This document shows, one piece after another, positions 11,050 through 22,608 of a stretch of DNA of 64,000 nt. Made by a program: the position numbers and the translations under genes. The first letter of the stretch is position 1; each line of letters opens with the position of its first letter. The notes below the pieces were generated by a model. That model saw nothing but the letters and a program-made list of their open reading frames with translations, had not been told where the DNA came from and did no database searches. The stretch comes from Entomortierella parvispora (Eukaryota; Mortierellomycota; Mortierellomycetes; Mortierellales; Mortierellaceae): assembly GCA_963573315.1 (NCBI GenBank), contig OY752144.1, forward strand, positions 2,598,501 through 2,662,500, read 5' to 3'.

Positions 11050-13824
11050 CTAGGCAATGGACAGGCCCGCAAGAAGCGACTCGACCTCGGGCACATCGGT
11101 CAGATAGAACTTGGCCTCGGTCTGCTTCTGTCCAACCGTGCAAGTAATGATGTCTTTGACATCCGTTCCCACAATGGACTCGTTTCCGAGACAGGAGAAT
11201 ACCGCTTCGTCCGTCTTGCCATCGCCCACACACATAATAAAGTCCACTGGTCCTATATCGGCCTGCAGGTCCTTCAAGATCGCCTTGACACTCGTCGATT
11301 TGTCAATACTGCTAGGCCGGAGCTCCAGCGTCTTGTTGCCAAGGATGATGGAGAGCGCCATATGAGCCAAAAGTTTTTCGAGATTCACTTGTAACTCTGT
11401 GGCTTGCCAAGTGCCAAACTCGGGATCAGCCTCGCGGTAGTGCCAGGTCATGTTGATTTCCTTCTCCTCAATGAAGCTTCCGGGAGTACGCTCGGTATAG
11501 TGTTTGAACAGCGGCCGGATGGTCTCGCGCCAGTCTGCGTCGACTTGATCCACCGTTCTGAACCAGCCATTCCCCGCGTCCTTGACGATCATGGTAGGGT
11601 CCTGTGCGATGCTTCCATCTGCTCCATGTCTGATCGTCTTTGAAGCACTTGCGGGGTGTTTGTAAAAGCAGCCGTGCTCCGCCGATAGACCAACATTGCA
11701 GTCCCCAAACCACGCGTCCAAGTGTGCCCTGTCACGACCAGAGAGAATATACACAAATGTGTTGCGCTGGTCAGCCAAGGATCTTAAATGATCAATGGTT
11801 TTGCTTGCAGGGTTGGCTACACATTGACAGGACAGCCATGTTAGTATCGATAGAAAAGTTCATGAAAATGTATTTCTGAACTTCAAAGAAACATTCAAAC
11901 GTACCAAATTCTGGGTGCTTGTGCGTAGCTGTCAGTGTACCGTCATAGTCAAAGAAAATGACCTTGGATTTTGTAGATTCCCGACGTGCCTCCAATACCC
12001 GATCAACTGTCAATTTTGGCAGAGCCCGACGATGATCCAGTTCTTCAGACACTCTTCGAAGCTCGTTCACAAAACTCAACCCCCAGTAGGCTGCTGTGTA
12101 CTTGTTGACATATCGGAAGAGCTTTTGGTGATTGCTCTTCCGGATATCGTCTGGCATAGTCACTGCATCATGGATGGCATTGGCCAACTCTCCCGTATTC
12201 CATGGGTTGACAATGATTGATCCTACATGTTGATAAGAAGGAGGGTTAGCAGTGTGAACACATGCTTCAAAAAAATCACATGCGATAGGGTCTAACGCTG
12301 AATGGCCCTCAAGGGGGCAAGGAAGGGTTTCCTTTGTGCCTTACCATTCAAACTTTGGGCAGCTCCCGCAAATTCACTAAGGATCATGACACCATGGTTT
12401 TCTTGCTGACAGCAGATGTACTCATAGCTGACTAGGTTCATACCGTCGCGCGTACTCGAGATCAGGCACACGTCTGAGACCGCGTACAACGCCACCAGTT
12501 CTTCAAAGTTCACCGATTTGTGCATGAAGTGAATCGGTTGGAACTCGATCGTGCCATACATTCCATTGATCCTGCCCACCAACTCGTTTACCACCGCTCT
12601 CAGACTCTGGTATTCTTCCACATCTTGTCGAGACGGGACCGCCACTTGGACCAAGACAACCTTCCCGATCCATTCTGGGTGTTCCGACAAGAAAACTTCA
12701 AGGGCATGCATCTTCTGGGGGACCCCCTTGATGTAATCCAGACGATCAACCCCTACAATCAACTTGACCCCCTTGAACTTTTCGCGCAGGGATCGAATTC
12801 GCTCAATGACAGTAGGTTCCTTGAGGCCCTCCGCAAACTTTTCAGGGTCGATACCAATAGGGAACGTTCCTACGTGAGCGTATCGGCCTTCGAAATCCAC
12901 TCCATTGGGCATGGTTGAGAGGCCGAGGATCCTAGTGCACGAAGACAAAAAATGACGTGCGTAGTCATATGTGTGAAATCCAATCAAGTCTGAGTGAAGG
13001 ACGCCGAGCAGAATCTCTTTGCGGACGGGAAGAATCCTGTGGTTACAAAAGGGGGGCCGGACAGACATCCGTGGTTAGTCAACAACGGGATTTGAAGGAT
13101 GCTTCGGAGACCTTATCTCTCTTTTTTTTTCTTACCTGTAAACTTCGCTACTCGGGAAAGGCGTATGCAGAAAGAAGCCAATTTTGATATTCCGTGCTGG
13201 CTCGTCAGCTCTGTCGACACTAATTTCCTCCCTCAAAAGTTTGGGTAACAACATCAAATGATAGTCTTGTACCCAAACAAGATCACCGTCCTTGACAATC
13301 TCCGAGATAGCCTTAGCAAAGAGTGTATTTGCTTGCTGATAAGCTCCCCAGTCCTCTTCGTTGAATGAGATCTCGCCGGGATGGTAATGGAATAACGGCC
13401 AGAGGATGCTATTCAGAAACCACATGGGGTCAGGTTTGACGTCGTTAGAGTGTTTTCCGCAGGGCCACAAGAGAATCAGCAAGTATTACCTGTTTGAGAA
13501 TCCATTGTAGTGCATGTCTGCAATCTCATCGTCGATGAAAACGGGTAGACACGAGTATTTCTCCATGAGCTCCTTTTGAACAAGGGCACGGTCTTTCTCA
13601 GGAATGTTGATGCCAGGCCATCCAATCCAAGTGAACTGCATCATGCGCTTGAGGCCAGACAGCGCTGAAACCAACCCTCCTGCACTCATGGAGTACTGGT
13701 AGTTGCCCGAGGCATCTTTTGTGATTGTTACAGGCAGTCGGTTCGAGACGACCAAGAGCCGGAGTTCGTCTTGGGGGGGAGTTGAAGGCGATTGTGATTG
13801 TGATGGTGCTGCCACTGACAGCAT
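11050..13824 (-). CDS. Trehalose-6-phosphate synthase/phosphatase fusion
   Basis: Five exons (13824..13490, 13408..13136, 13036..12345, 12222..11905, 11816..11050), all in frame, 794 aa. It makes trehalose 6-phosphate from UDP-glucose and glucose 6-phosphate and probably dephosphorylates it. The GT20 synthase domain (about 20-505) looks complete: VVSNRLPV, WIGWPG, HYNGFSNSILWP, VWVQDYHL, FFLHTPFP, GVDRLDYIKG and TRDGMNLVSYEYI hold the known substrate residues. The C-terminal HAD-type phosphatase (about 540-785) has DYDGTL, LSGRD, EHGCFYK and GNKTLELRPS. Its last motif reads GDGKTDEAVF where GDD-x-TDE is usual, so one Asp is Gly. The start ATG is the first before RLLVVSNRLP. Because both domains are full length, it cannot be assigned to Tps1- or Tps2-type by sequence alone. 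Confidence 0.93.
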
Positions 13825-14529
13825 GTTATGTATGAGGTGTAGTGGGAAGAGGGGGGAGAAGAGGAGGAACAGCCGTTGGATGAAGAGAAGAAGGAGAGAG
13901 AGAGAAGAAAGAGAAAGAAAAAAAGAGGAGCAAGATGGTAATGATGGCGATCTGCAAAATAAAATATTAGGAAAAAAATGACGTCGTTGCCTAACTCTAT
14001 GTTGAGCGCGAGCGATCCAGGGAATCGGGTTCCTGCCTGGACCCAGCTTAGTATTGGCGCCGATAGCGCCGATTAGGGTCCTCTCTCCCCCTCCCCTCCT
14101 CTCTCTCTCTCCCTCTGCCATGTGTTCCTGTTCCTGAAGTGCATTGTGGTAAAGCATTGGCGGGTCCCGGGAGGACTCGAGTTCATGAGGCAGTCAAGGC
14201 TCCAAGATACCTCCATCGCTTGTTGGGCGTGGATTCCTAGTGAAATTGTGGACAAGGCCTCTTTTCCACACCACAATGACATCAGAAGTAAGGACAAAAA
14301 AGGGGGGAGAGTGATGTTGTGATTGTGCGCTTGGGCCGCTTCCATCCATCTCTCTCTCCCATGCTTCTGTTTCCACCATCGACAAGGACAAGCGCAGATA
14401 TCATATCTCAGTGCAATCAAGGGAACTCTAATCGTATCATGGTTGCCGCCAATTTTTTTTTTCTTTTTTATGTACAATGCAATGGAATAGCGAGGAAGGG
14501 GTTTCCTACTTTTTTTTTTTTTTGTCTTT
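13825..14529. promoter_or_regulatory. Upstream region of the trehalose synthase gene
   Basis: 705 bp between the trehalose gene start and the stop of the next gene on the same strand. It contains a long purine/pyrimidine-biased stretch (13840-13930 and 14080-14120) and short T runs (14451-14470, 14509-14523). No TATA box or gene was recognised. Confidence 0.4.
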
Positions 14530-16713
14530 TTACAGATACGAATACGACGGGGAAAGTACTCCTTCCCGGCGACTGTCAGCGACCGTCTCCCTGATATTTT
14601 TCTGCAAAGTCGCCGTCCTTCCGTCCCCTCCTCCTGATCCCCCGCCTGCGATTGCAACCATTCCACCCCCTTCCTCCGCCTTCAAATACCAAGATGTCGG
14701 TCGTGGCACCTGAACCGTCATTGGTCCCAGAGACTTTGTTGGTTGCAGAACTGATGACACGGATGGTTTACGATCCTGTGGGCGACTCGTCGCCCTCGAA
14801 GGGACCGAAAAGGAAGATGAGGAAGGAGTGGTCACGGGTGGAGTTGGAAAGGCCGAGAGTGATGATGTCGGAGATGGAGAAGGGATTGGAGTAGAAAGAG
14901 GTGTGACAACTGCGTCCAGAGTCAAGATGTTACTCTTGGTCCTTCGATGTCCAGGGCCGGACCGTGCTGGGACAGTCAGGATGGCTCCCTGACCTAATGG
15001 AGTGGGTACTGATACTGGTGAAGACAACTGTGAGTTTGGGTCAGAAAATTGTCAAAAAAACCTGGAAGGTCCAAAAAGAGAAACGCAGGAGGAAAAAAAA
15101 AATAAATAAAACAGTACACTTTTACATGGCTACCCGAGGTATTACCTTGAGATGAGATCCTTTGGATGACTCTTGTTGCGGCTGTGGCTGTGGCTGCTGT
15201 TGCTGCATCGCTTCGATCGAATGACCATTGGAGGATCGGTTGGCTGCCGAATTGGAGTTCCGAGGTGATTTCACGGACGAATCTGTGGCCGACCTGGCCC
15301 GACCTGATTTACGAGGAGCGGAAGTAGGAGTAGCTGGCACTTGAGTGGGAGATGTTGGGGATTGTACAGTGGCCGAGGAGGAAGGGCCTTGCACGGGTGT
15401 TGCTGATGTCGAAGCATTCGCAATGGTCGAATCTGGGAGTGTCAAGGGATTGGGGATCGTATCAGGAATGGCTGGTGGAGGCATTGAGGGTGGTGGAGGT
15501 GGTGGAGGCAGGTGCTCCTTTGAAACTCTTGGCCAATCCAGTGCTGTGTTGGTACTCTTGGGAGAGGTAACAGTTGCTGCTGCCGTTTGTGGAGATGACC
15601 CAGACGCCGACTTTTTGTGCGTGTTGACAGTCGCAACTGATTTTGTGGTCTCTGGCCCCGCTTTGGAAGGGGAAGAAGAGGAGGAGGTGGAGGCCGAGAA
15701 AGAAGAAGAAAAGGGTAGAGGGAGAGGGACGGCGTGCTTTGAGGACAGGACCAGTCGTCGAGCCTGTTCTGGCGGCGGTGGTGAGGATGGAGACGCAGGG
15801 GCGTTAATCATGTCGTGGTAAAAGCTCTCCAGAGGCGTAACGCCTTCCACGGGGCTTTGCTTTCCTGGCTGTCTTGGTTGAGGCTGGTGCAAATGGGGAT
15901 AGTAGGTGATATCGTGAGCACTTTGTTGCTGTTTTTGCCGTGGCGGCGGTAACAGCGACTGACTGTTGGAGGGTTGTGGCGATGTTGACCCCGTTCCACC
16001 TACAGCATTCGACTTTGGGAACCGGTTGCCCCTCGTGGCCATGCTCAGCTTTGGAGAAGTCATTGCTTTGGGAGGATAGGTTACTTTACCGCCAACAGAG
16101 GACGACGACGCCTCCAGCAGTGTTGATCGATTGGACCCCGTCGATGACTCTTGACCATCCAACATCATGGTCATTGACGAAGTGGAAGCGTGCGTTTGAT
16201 ATGGACTCTGTCCGTCGAATGACGCATCATTCTTCTCGCTTGAAGATGAAGATCGGGTAATTGGGTGGCGACTGTCCCTATCGCGTCCTCCGATCGATTG
16301 TTTCAATGCAATCTCTGTCTCTGACAACTTGTCGTGGCATCGACGCCTTCTTCGTACACGGAGTATGCACCAGACTGCCAAACTCAGTAGCGTTAGGATA
16401 AGAAGGCCGCCCGACACTGCACTGATTATCAGTGCTGTGGACGCCACGCCACGGTGACCATAAGGTCTGTTAGGATGTTCAGTTGACTGAGGGTATTCAG
16501 GATTGAAAGGGTCGGTAGTTTCAGTGGGGTTGGGAGATAGAGTGGGGGTTGGAGGAAGGTCTGAAGTGCGCGTTGCGAGGATGGCTGTAGACGATGCTGC
16601 TGCCGCGGCTTCTACGAGTTGATTCTGGAGTGCATTCAAAGCATTGGGTTAAGAAAGCTAGTTCAAACAACTCTGTGTTTGTTAGAGGTACTGCTGATAA
16701 AATTTACCATCAT
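14530..16713 (-). CDS. Single-pass membrane protein with Ser/Pro/Thr-rich cytoplasmic tail
   Basis: Not recognised as a named protein. Three exons are proposed: 16713..16708 (ATGATG then donor GTAAAT), 16624..15146 and 15027..14530, giving 660 aa. The N-terminal 60 residues are Ala/Thr/Pro-rich without a signal peptide. One strong membrane segment (about 64-91, STALIISAVSGGLLILTLLS) is followed by the positive cluster RVRRRRR, which predicts the C-terminus in the cytoplasm. The remaining 570 residues are Ser/Pro/Thr/Gln-rich, with polyproline runs (PPPPPPPS, SSPPPPPEQ type) and many possible phosphosites. The shape recalls fungal cell-surface sensors, but no WSC or other ectodomain is visible. 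Exons 2 and 3 are well supported by a CTGAC branch site; the two-codon first exon is a guess. Confidence 0.6.
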
Positions 16714-19020
16714 GAGGGTGCGGGATATAACAAGTGTAAGAGTGTTTGAAAGTGGGCAACAGGCCGAGATGAGTTGATGAGGGGTGCGGCGAGTGAGATA
16801 TGTGGAGGATGGGCGCGGATAGTAAGAGCGGGAGAGAGAAAAGAAGGATTGATATTAATCCGCACTCGGCAGGGAGGAGTAGAGGAGAGTTGAAGAGCGA
16901 GGCAAAGAAGTAGAAGAAGAGGAAGAAAAAAGAGAAAGAGATGAAAAAGGACAAGGATTGATCGTTCAACAAAAAAAACAAAAAAAAAAACAAAGAGACT
17001 TGCATGACTCGAACCCTGGACCAAGAAAAATAGAGATCTGCAGGACGACGGTGTCCAAAGGTCTGAACTCAACGTCGCCTTTTCTCAATGGAGGGAAGGG
17101 GATTCGATTGCTGCTATGGTCAGCAACCAGATGAACAAAATATAGAAACAGAGGGGAGACGCCTCTTCTTTCAATTGAACAATACCCATGCACAACACAG
17201 CCGAGCGCGCACAAGCGATCCCAAATCCAGGCTACCCCGTCCTTGTCCAACGGTCAAAGAAAGGAGAAGTGGACGTCAAAAGGGGCGACGCCATTGCTTT
17301 GGATTAAAGCTCAGTCGTGCCTGTTGTTTTGAAAAAATCAGACTGGCGGGCAGCGATGACAATAATCACAATAGCATCCATCGTATCGCTTTGTTGAATA
17401 AGAACGAAAAAAAGGAACCAGCGATGACTCGACGGTCGTGCTGGTTTGCATTGAGCAGGCGTTGTATTGCAAGTAGGAGTGTTTGTGATCATTAGTACTC
17501 CCTCCCTTTCTCTCTTTCGCGACAACCCTTCTCCCGTCCCATGTATCTATTGAACCTATCCTATTCACTTATTCATGCTCTTGATCGGCAAGGTCCTTGA
17601 GCCTTTACTCAAAGTGAGACCCTCTCACTTTCCCTCAGGACCCTTTTTCCTAAACTGCAGGACTTTGACTGGCACCGTTCTTCTATTTTTTTCAATGTCT
17701 TTTGTCACGGTGGTGTGGTCTCCTTCTGCTCAAGTGTTATCCGGGTATTCTTATCCACTGGTCCGAATTTGGTCGACCACGAAACTTTTTACTGCTTCAT
17801 GTTATTCTCGACAGGTTTTCTGAAGTGCGGTCTAGGTCCCCCTGTTTTTTTTTTTTTTTTTTTTTTTTAGGCACTTTCGGACAGAGCAAAAAGAATAGCA
17901 CTGGGAGAAGGAGCAGGAGAGGGGGAAAACGATCGGGCGTTGGCGTGGCGGATGTACTATCTGGTACCTGCAAATGCACCCACATCACCACTTGTACCCC
18001 CGTCCACCCGCAACACTCTCAACACCCCCTTCATCTCCAGCATGGTGGGTATCTCGTTGGAGTGCAATGCACGAAAGACCCCCTAGTCCACCAAGTCCTG
18101 TTCAAGACTCGGCGCAGGAACAAAATCCTCCGTTCCATCCTCTTGTTGTATTTCATCTCCGACTGGTTAGAAGATGGAGGTGCAGAAAAAAAAAGGACGC
18201 ACTAAAAAAAAAAAAAAAAAACGCGCGCGCGCCCTTTTTGTGAGTCGTCTGCTCAGGGCGCGTGGACAATCAAAACTGCTTTGAACCTCCGCAACAAGGT
18301 AAAATCTAGCTCTCAAACGCGATTTCCTTTACAACAGGGAGAAAGTTGTCGAGTTGGAGGGAAGATGGAGAGGGACAAAACAAAGATCAGCTATGTCAAC
18401 AGGCCCAGATAAAGCGATGGCACAATGGAGAATAGACTGGGCTGAATAGTCCACGAGGGGGGGAACATAGATAGACTGAGGGGTTAATAGAGAGCACCAT
18501 CTGATAGTGAACACGAATCCCATTCCAATGGTAAGTTCAACTCCTCGTTTAATTTTGTTCAAACAATTGCTTTGTGAGCTTCACCATGGTCGCATGGCAG
18601 TAGGGAGTGCAGAGACACGGGAGACAAAGAGAAAGAGCAGTGGTATGGGACAGAGTCGGTAACGATGGGGAGCTGTTGGACACTGCATTTTGCATTGCAT
18701 GACATGAGGGGTGGTCTGAGGGGTGGTCACAACTCTGATGCGAGACTGGGGGGTTCAATACACCGTTCATTTATTTAATCACACAGGGTCCCACGGGAAC
18801 GTCAAGCCTGTTTAACGCCAGCAAGACGCTTGGATGGACAGGTGGTCGGCATCGATGGGGGTCAACACCAAACAGTAATTTGCATTCTCTCCGCAACTCG
18901 GGCCACCAATGGGTATCTTTCTAGGTACAGTTATCCTCCGTCTGTTTTGTTATTTACGTTGCAGCACAGGCAGGAGAAGGAGAGGAGCAAAAAAAAAAAA
19001 AAAAAAAAAAAATGCGAGAA
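16714..19020. other. 2.3 kb gap with homopolymer tracts
   Basis: No convincing gene. Short open frames here lack recognisable domains and are biased by low complexity. Features are a purine-rich zone 16860-16990, a (T)24 run at 17845-17868, A runs with a short GC-alternating stretch at 18203-18232, and an (A)24 run at 18989-19012. It should include the 5' control region of the membrane protein gene (right of 16713) and the 3' end of the Cdc1-like gene. Confidence 0.4.
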
Positions 19021-21832
19021 TCAAGTCAGGCTCACGAGGAGCAAGACTGCATAGAATGACAATACATATCGAAAGATACTCCACAGGTCCCAGAACACCA
19101 TCCGCCAGAGTAACTTTGATCCCAGCGGGCGCAAGAGCCGGTCCCTGTACCAACCAACCACCGTCTCCATGTCCATGTCCCCTTGGCGCACACCTGTAAT
19201 AACCGAATAACCACTGGGACCCTTTCTCCGTTTCTTCTTGCCACCGGTGTTGTGGTTGCCCATTAGGGGCGAGATTGGAGAAACAGGAGACAGAGGAGAG
19301 TGGGACCGCCGAAATGAGGGTGAAAACAGGACTGTAGACTTGAAGGACATTGCCACCTTTTCTTGACTGGAATTCTCCGCTTGGCTAATCTCTGAGAAGT
19401 CATTTTCACTCAAGGGGTGCTGCTTTCTGGACCACTGTTGAGGGGGTGAGATCCGAGTTGCTGTAGTAGATCCTTGGGTTACTTGAGTTGTAGCTAAAGA
19501 TGCCGAGTCATCCTCATCGTAGCTGTAATCGTCGTCATCTTCCTCTTCCTCATCTCCACCACAGTCGCCATTGTTTACCATCATAGGTGAACCCGGAGGT
19601 TGCTGCCGCCACTGGACAAGGACCGAATCTGCAGAGCATCGTCGACGGAGCTTTATCCACCGTATCCTTAATACGATGAGCCAACCAGCCGTCAGGAGAA
19701 AGAGAGCGATATAGAAGTCGTAAATTGACAATTGCTTCGGCAGCAGACACTCATCATATGCGAATGTTGTTCTATCGGAGACCATGGCGACATCCATTCT
19801 CTTGTCTCTGGCTGCCACACCGATGCTACCATCCTTATTGTCAGGGTCCGCAATCATCGTTGCAGTCGCCGAGTTCTTAACGATTGTTTCCGGGTTGTAG
19901 AGAGAAAGCAGTAGGAAGCCCGGTTGTTTGATGCCCTGTGCAAAGCTAAAGGTCGGTAAAGTCACTTCAGGAGTCAACTTTTCATCCAGATCGTGCACAA
20001 TCTCGCACCAGTCGTGATCGTCGCCGCTGAAGATCATGTCTGGTCGGATTGCACGCAAGATCTCCATGGAGAGAGTAGAGTTCACCAAGTTTTGGTATTG
20101 CTCTCCACGGTCATCCACGATTGAATTGTTGGCTTCGCGTCTTTCTCCGCAAAAGGTGCTGTTCATACGAAAGAGTGGGACGTGTGTAAAGAGTATACGC
20201 GGAGAAGTAGGTTCCTCTGTCGGGGTTTTGGTTGTCAGAGATGAGGAAGAGACTGTTAGGGACAGAAATATCAAAATCGCGAAGAAAATGTCAAGGGTCC
20301 CGCTGTTACCTTTTGCAATTTTTGTCAAGAACTCTTGTGCTTCAGACCTGATCGATGTGATATTCGAACTCAGTGCCAAGGTATCCAGGACCACGATGGT
20401 GTGATTGCCGACTTGGATCTCATAGTTCACTGACCCAAACTCGCGCTTGTACCTCTTGACGGCTTTCCGAATGATCGTGTCTCCGAATCCGTAGTCGTGG
20501 TTGCCGGCGACATAGAGTCTGACACTCCTACCTTCAGATCTGACCAGGGACCTCTCGTCAGCGTCCAAGGGCACTTGCAGAAGCTGACTATAGTGTCCAG
20601 AAATATTAATCTCCTTTTTACGCCGTTGTGTGGCTCGAGCGTCGCCGCCGCCGCTGCTGCTGCTGCTGCTGCTGTTGTTGTTGTCCAGAGCATCTGTATC
20701 ACCTTTGTGATGCGAGATATCTTGCACGTTGTTCTTGGCCCTATCGTCCCAATCTCTTTGCTCGTGAATGTGCTCCTCTTCTTTCTCCCACTCCTCGTTG
20801 TCCCCTTCCTCGTTGTCCCCTTCCTCTGGACCCTGTTTTACATCTTCCTGATCCATCACCAAAGGGTTAGGGTTCCAACCCGACCTGGCCGTATCAAAGA
20901 TTCCCTCAAGAAATCTTTTCCGATTCCTGTCAAATCTCTGCCTGTCCATCGTCTCCCTCCCTCCGTCCAAAAGATCTCCTAAGAACAAGACCGCGTCCGG
21001 TTGAAACTTTACATGGAGCTGATGGAAGGATCGTCGCATGAAAAGATCCGTGTAAAACTCTGTCAGCCATAGCCCAATCCCGCTCTGCTTATAGGAGTAC
21101 CAATCTGTGAGTTGTGGATCTGCAATGACGACGATCCTGTATCTGTTTTTCAAACTAGATTCACTTGTGTCCTATAAAATTGTGGTGCGAAGGGGGGGGG
21201 TCAGTACTAAAGTTTAACACCTTTTTTTTGCCTTGAATGCAAGGAAGTTTCTTTCCTCCTGTGTAGTTTTTACTCTTTACCCATGAGTGGTTTTCAGGCC
21301 ATGAACAGCGATGTACCATGACCCAAAACAGGCCATATTCTCCCAGGATGAGCGTCGCAAACCAAACCAGTCTCCATAGTTGAATCTGAACTGGCTGTGG
21401 GTGCTGATGATATAAAAAGCTCTTTCGTCTCTGTCGCCCTCCTTCCTTCGGTAGTTTGCGCCCGGAAAAGAACGTCGTTGTTGTTGCTGTCGTGGTCGTA
21501 GGTCCGGAAGAAGAGGTCTGAAGCTCAAAGGGCTGCTGTTGATGCTGGTTGATATAGTCGATTGGGTTATAGAGCAGGGGTGCAGTAGATGAGTCAGACG
21601 TGATCGAGTACGATCGATCATTGTTACTGTTGAAAGCTGTCACTGCTGTCATGTGTGTTGCTGTAGTTGTGGGCGACGCTACGGCTCCATTGTTCGTGGT
21701 GCAGACCGAGTCAGACCCGATGCTTGAGTTGGCCCTTCGGAGAATGGATCGTTGTTGTGGTTCCTGTGACTCTGATACATGGCTGTTCCACCGAGGACTC
21801 TCTTCGCCATTGACCCGCTCGTGTGAACTCAT
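19021..21832 (-). CDS. CDC1: Cdc1/PGAP5-type metallophosphoesterase, membrane bound
   Basis: Three exons (21832..21281, 21171..20310, 20252..19021), 881 aa. Family members remove ethanolamine phosphate from GPI-anchor mannose in the ER/Golgi and need manganese. After a disordered N-terminus comes a membrane segment (about 150-173, WRLVWFATLILGEYGLFWVM). The calcineurin-like domain (about 195-520) has VVIADPQLTDWY, FLGDLLDGGR, VAGNHDYGFGD, LFTHVPLFR and FSGDDHDW, the expected metal-ligand motifs. Two more membrane segments lie near 643-667 and at the extreme C-terminus. The stretch 20309..20253 has proper GTAACA and CCTAACAG ends and would insert a hydrophobic 19-residue patch between GNHD and the last His motif, so I treat it as an intron. 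It is 57 nt without a stop, so reading through it keeps frame. An acidic stretch and a poly-Ser run interrupt the domain. Confidence 0.85.
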
Positions 21833-22608
21833 CGCAGTATTTTTCTGGGTGTGTTGTCGGACGTGTAAAGTTGGTGGAAAAGAGAGAAGAAAAAAAAAAA
21901 AAAACGGAACCTCATGAAGTGCAAGGTAGAAGACAGGTTTTCGGGAATGGCAGGTAAACACACGCAGTAATAGAGAGCGGGCGAGGACGTTTGTGTCCAA
22001 ATTAAAGGGATTTTCGACGGGGAGGGGTGCAAGGGGATGGCCAGGAGACGGTATCCCAAGATAACCAAACAAGGACCAGGGACAATACCAATGGTAAATC
22101 CTTGACAGAGTGCTATCTGCTCTACCAGCCAATGACCTTGCTCATCAAAAGATCCAACGATGGTGCCAGCCAGCTAGAGTCAAAGCAAGAGCAAGATCCG
22201 TGCGGTCGGCCAGGTAACAGGCTGAATAAGGGGAGAGAGAACGTGAAGCGAGCGCCGCCTTGGTCGGGTGAGGGGTGCAGGGAAGATGCGAGCAAAGGGT
22301 GCGCTTGAAGAGATCAGAGATCAAACGCCTTGATCTGCAACAGCAACAGATGCGTGCATAATGCGTCGCCCTCGGTACCATGCATGCCTTGCCTTCCCTT
22401 CCCTCCCCTCTTTTCGACCTGGCTTTCCACAAACATACCTCGCACATAGCTGTCTTGACTATCTTGACATGCCATGTGCCAATCTCATCTCATAAAAGAA
22501 GCACAATAGTTTTCGCAGATGAGACGCGTTTCATACGGCCAATAGCAAGATATGAGGAGCACGTCCATGTTTATTGTTATGTTTTGTCACGATCTCTCTT
22601 TCTGTTTT
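21833..22608. other. Gap between Cdc1-like start and zinc-finger gene stop
   Basis: 776 bp upstream of the Cdc1-like gene and downstream of the zinc-finger gene (same strand). Contains an A run at 21888-21904. No TATA box close to the start and no gene seen. Confidence 0.4.

Noticed and set aside
16984-17006. GGTTCGAGTC on the - strand, like a tRNA T-arm
   Set aside because: No T-stem pairing, no D-arm or acceptor stem at the right distance.
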